Assembly: GCA_015658965.1 (NCBI GenBank)
Contig: DQNX01000106.1
Span: 1-6,792 of the forward strand
Length of the DNA: 6,792 bases
Direction: 5' to 3'
Source of the DNA: Gammaproteobacteria bacterium
GTDB taxonomy: Bacteria > Pseudomonadota > Gammaproteobacteria > PS1 > Pseudothioglobaceae
The notes beneath the pieces are model-generated. The model saw only the letters and a program-made list of their open reading frames with translations. It was not told the DNA's origin and made no database searches. Positions 6,636 through 6,792 of the stretch are shown piece by piece. A program made the translations under genes and the position numbers. Positions within the stretch are counted from its first letter, which is position 1; the number at the start of each line of letters is the position of its first letter.

Positions 6636-6792
6636 AGATTGATGTTGTTGAGTTAGAGCTGAGTGAAGCGCAAACTACTCTCGAGAAGTTTGATAATAAT
6701 GTCACTATTTTTGGTTCTTCACGCATCGCCCAGGATGATCCTTTAGCTAAAAAAGCTTATCAACTGGGTAAGGCCCTGTCTGATGGTGGATT
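6632..6792 (+). CDS. LOG-family (TIGR00730-like) Rossmann nucleotide-binding protein, 5' part only
   Basis: The first 53 codons and two further bases are present; the gene runs past the end of the window. After a short N-terminal helix-like stretch (residues 1-20) comes VTIFGSSRIAQDDP (24-37), followed by AKKAYQLGKALSDGG (39-53). This matches the opening strand and first helix of LOG/lysine-decarboxylase-like proteins, typically V.IFGS.R......P....A..LG..L...GF. Many family members are nucleoside 5'-monophosphate phosphoribohydrolases, releasing a base from a nucleotide (LOG in plants, PpnN in E. coli). The diagnostic PGGxGTxxE motif would lie downstream and cannot be seen, so enzyme activity is unconfirmed. 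The start overlaps the hemL stop as ATGA, with no good ribosome site, implying translational coupling to hemL. Confidence 0.75.
   Translation, partial: MKIDVVELELSEAQTTLEKFDNNVTIFGSSRIAQDDPLAKKAYQLGKALSDGG

Overview
The window reads as chromosomal DNA from a moderately AT-rich gammaproteobacterium. The best evidence is the gene order pabC-mltG-tmk-holB, which matches the E. coli cluster, and the close resemblance of each product to its gammaproteobacterial counterpart. A marine lineage, perhaps a SUP05/Thioglobus-like sulfur oxidiser, is a guess from overall impression and is not proven by anything here. The window is almost fully coding, with no gene-free stretch longer than about 27 bases. 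I see no tRNA, rRNA, insertion sequence, prophage or CRISPR array.

Left part, minus strand (about 25-1861): a compact three-gene operon read right to left. Two paralogous DUF1538 membrane proteins of 243 and 248 residues overlap by 4 bases. They are followed 11 bases later by a small PII-like signalling protein with the only consensus Shine-Dalgarno site in the window. Paired DUF1538 proteins have, to my recollection, been described in Halomonas as a two-component cation/proton antiporter (UmpAB). The linked PII-like gene suggests a transporter gated by a dedicated nucleotide-sensing subunit.

Centre (1862-1888): a 27-base divergent intergenic region. It carries the self-complementary octamer ATTATAAT, which gives a perfect TATAAT -10 element on both strands. 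Either transcript would be leaderless or nearly so, and neither divergent gene has a recognisable ribosome binding site.

Right part, plus strand (1889-6792): a tightly packed housekeeping operon. It begins with one continuous gene encoding PabC (4-amino-4-deoxychorismate lyase, folate synthesis) fused to MltG (inner-membrane endolytic murein transglycosylase). This is followed by tmk (thymidylate kinase), holB (DNA polymerase III delta prime), hemL (glutamate-1-semialdehyde aminomutase, tetrapyrrole synthesis) and the first 53 codons of a LOG-family nucleotide-binding protein that runs off the window. Gaps are 5 and 18 bases, and two junctions are 4-base ATGA overlaps. The products link folate/dTMP supply, replication, cell-wall processing and heme synthesis, so the operon looks like a growth-coupled unit rather than one pathway.

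The most notable items are the PabC-MltG fusion, the DUF1538 pair with its PII-like partner, and the symmetric divergent promoter. No wholly unknown system is evident.
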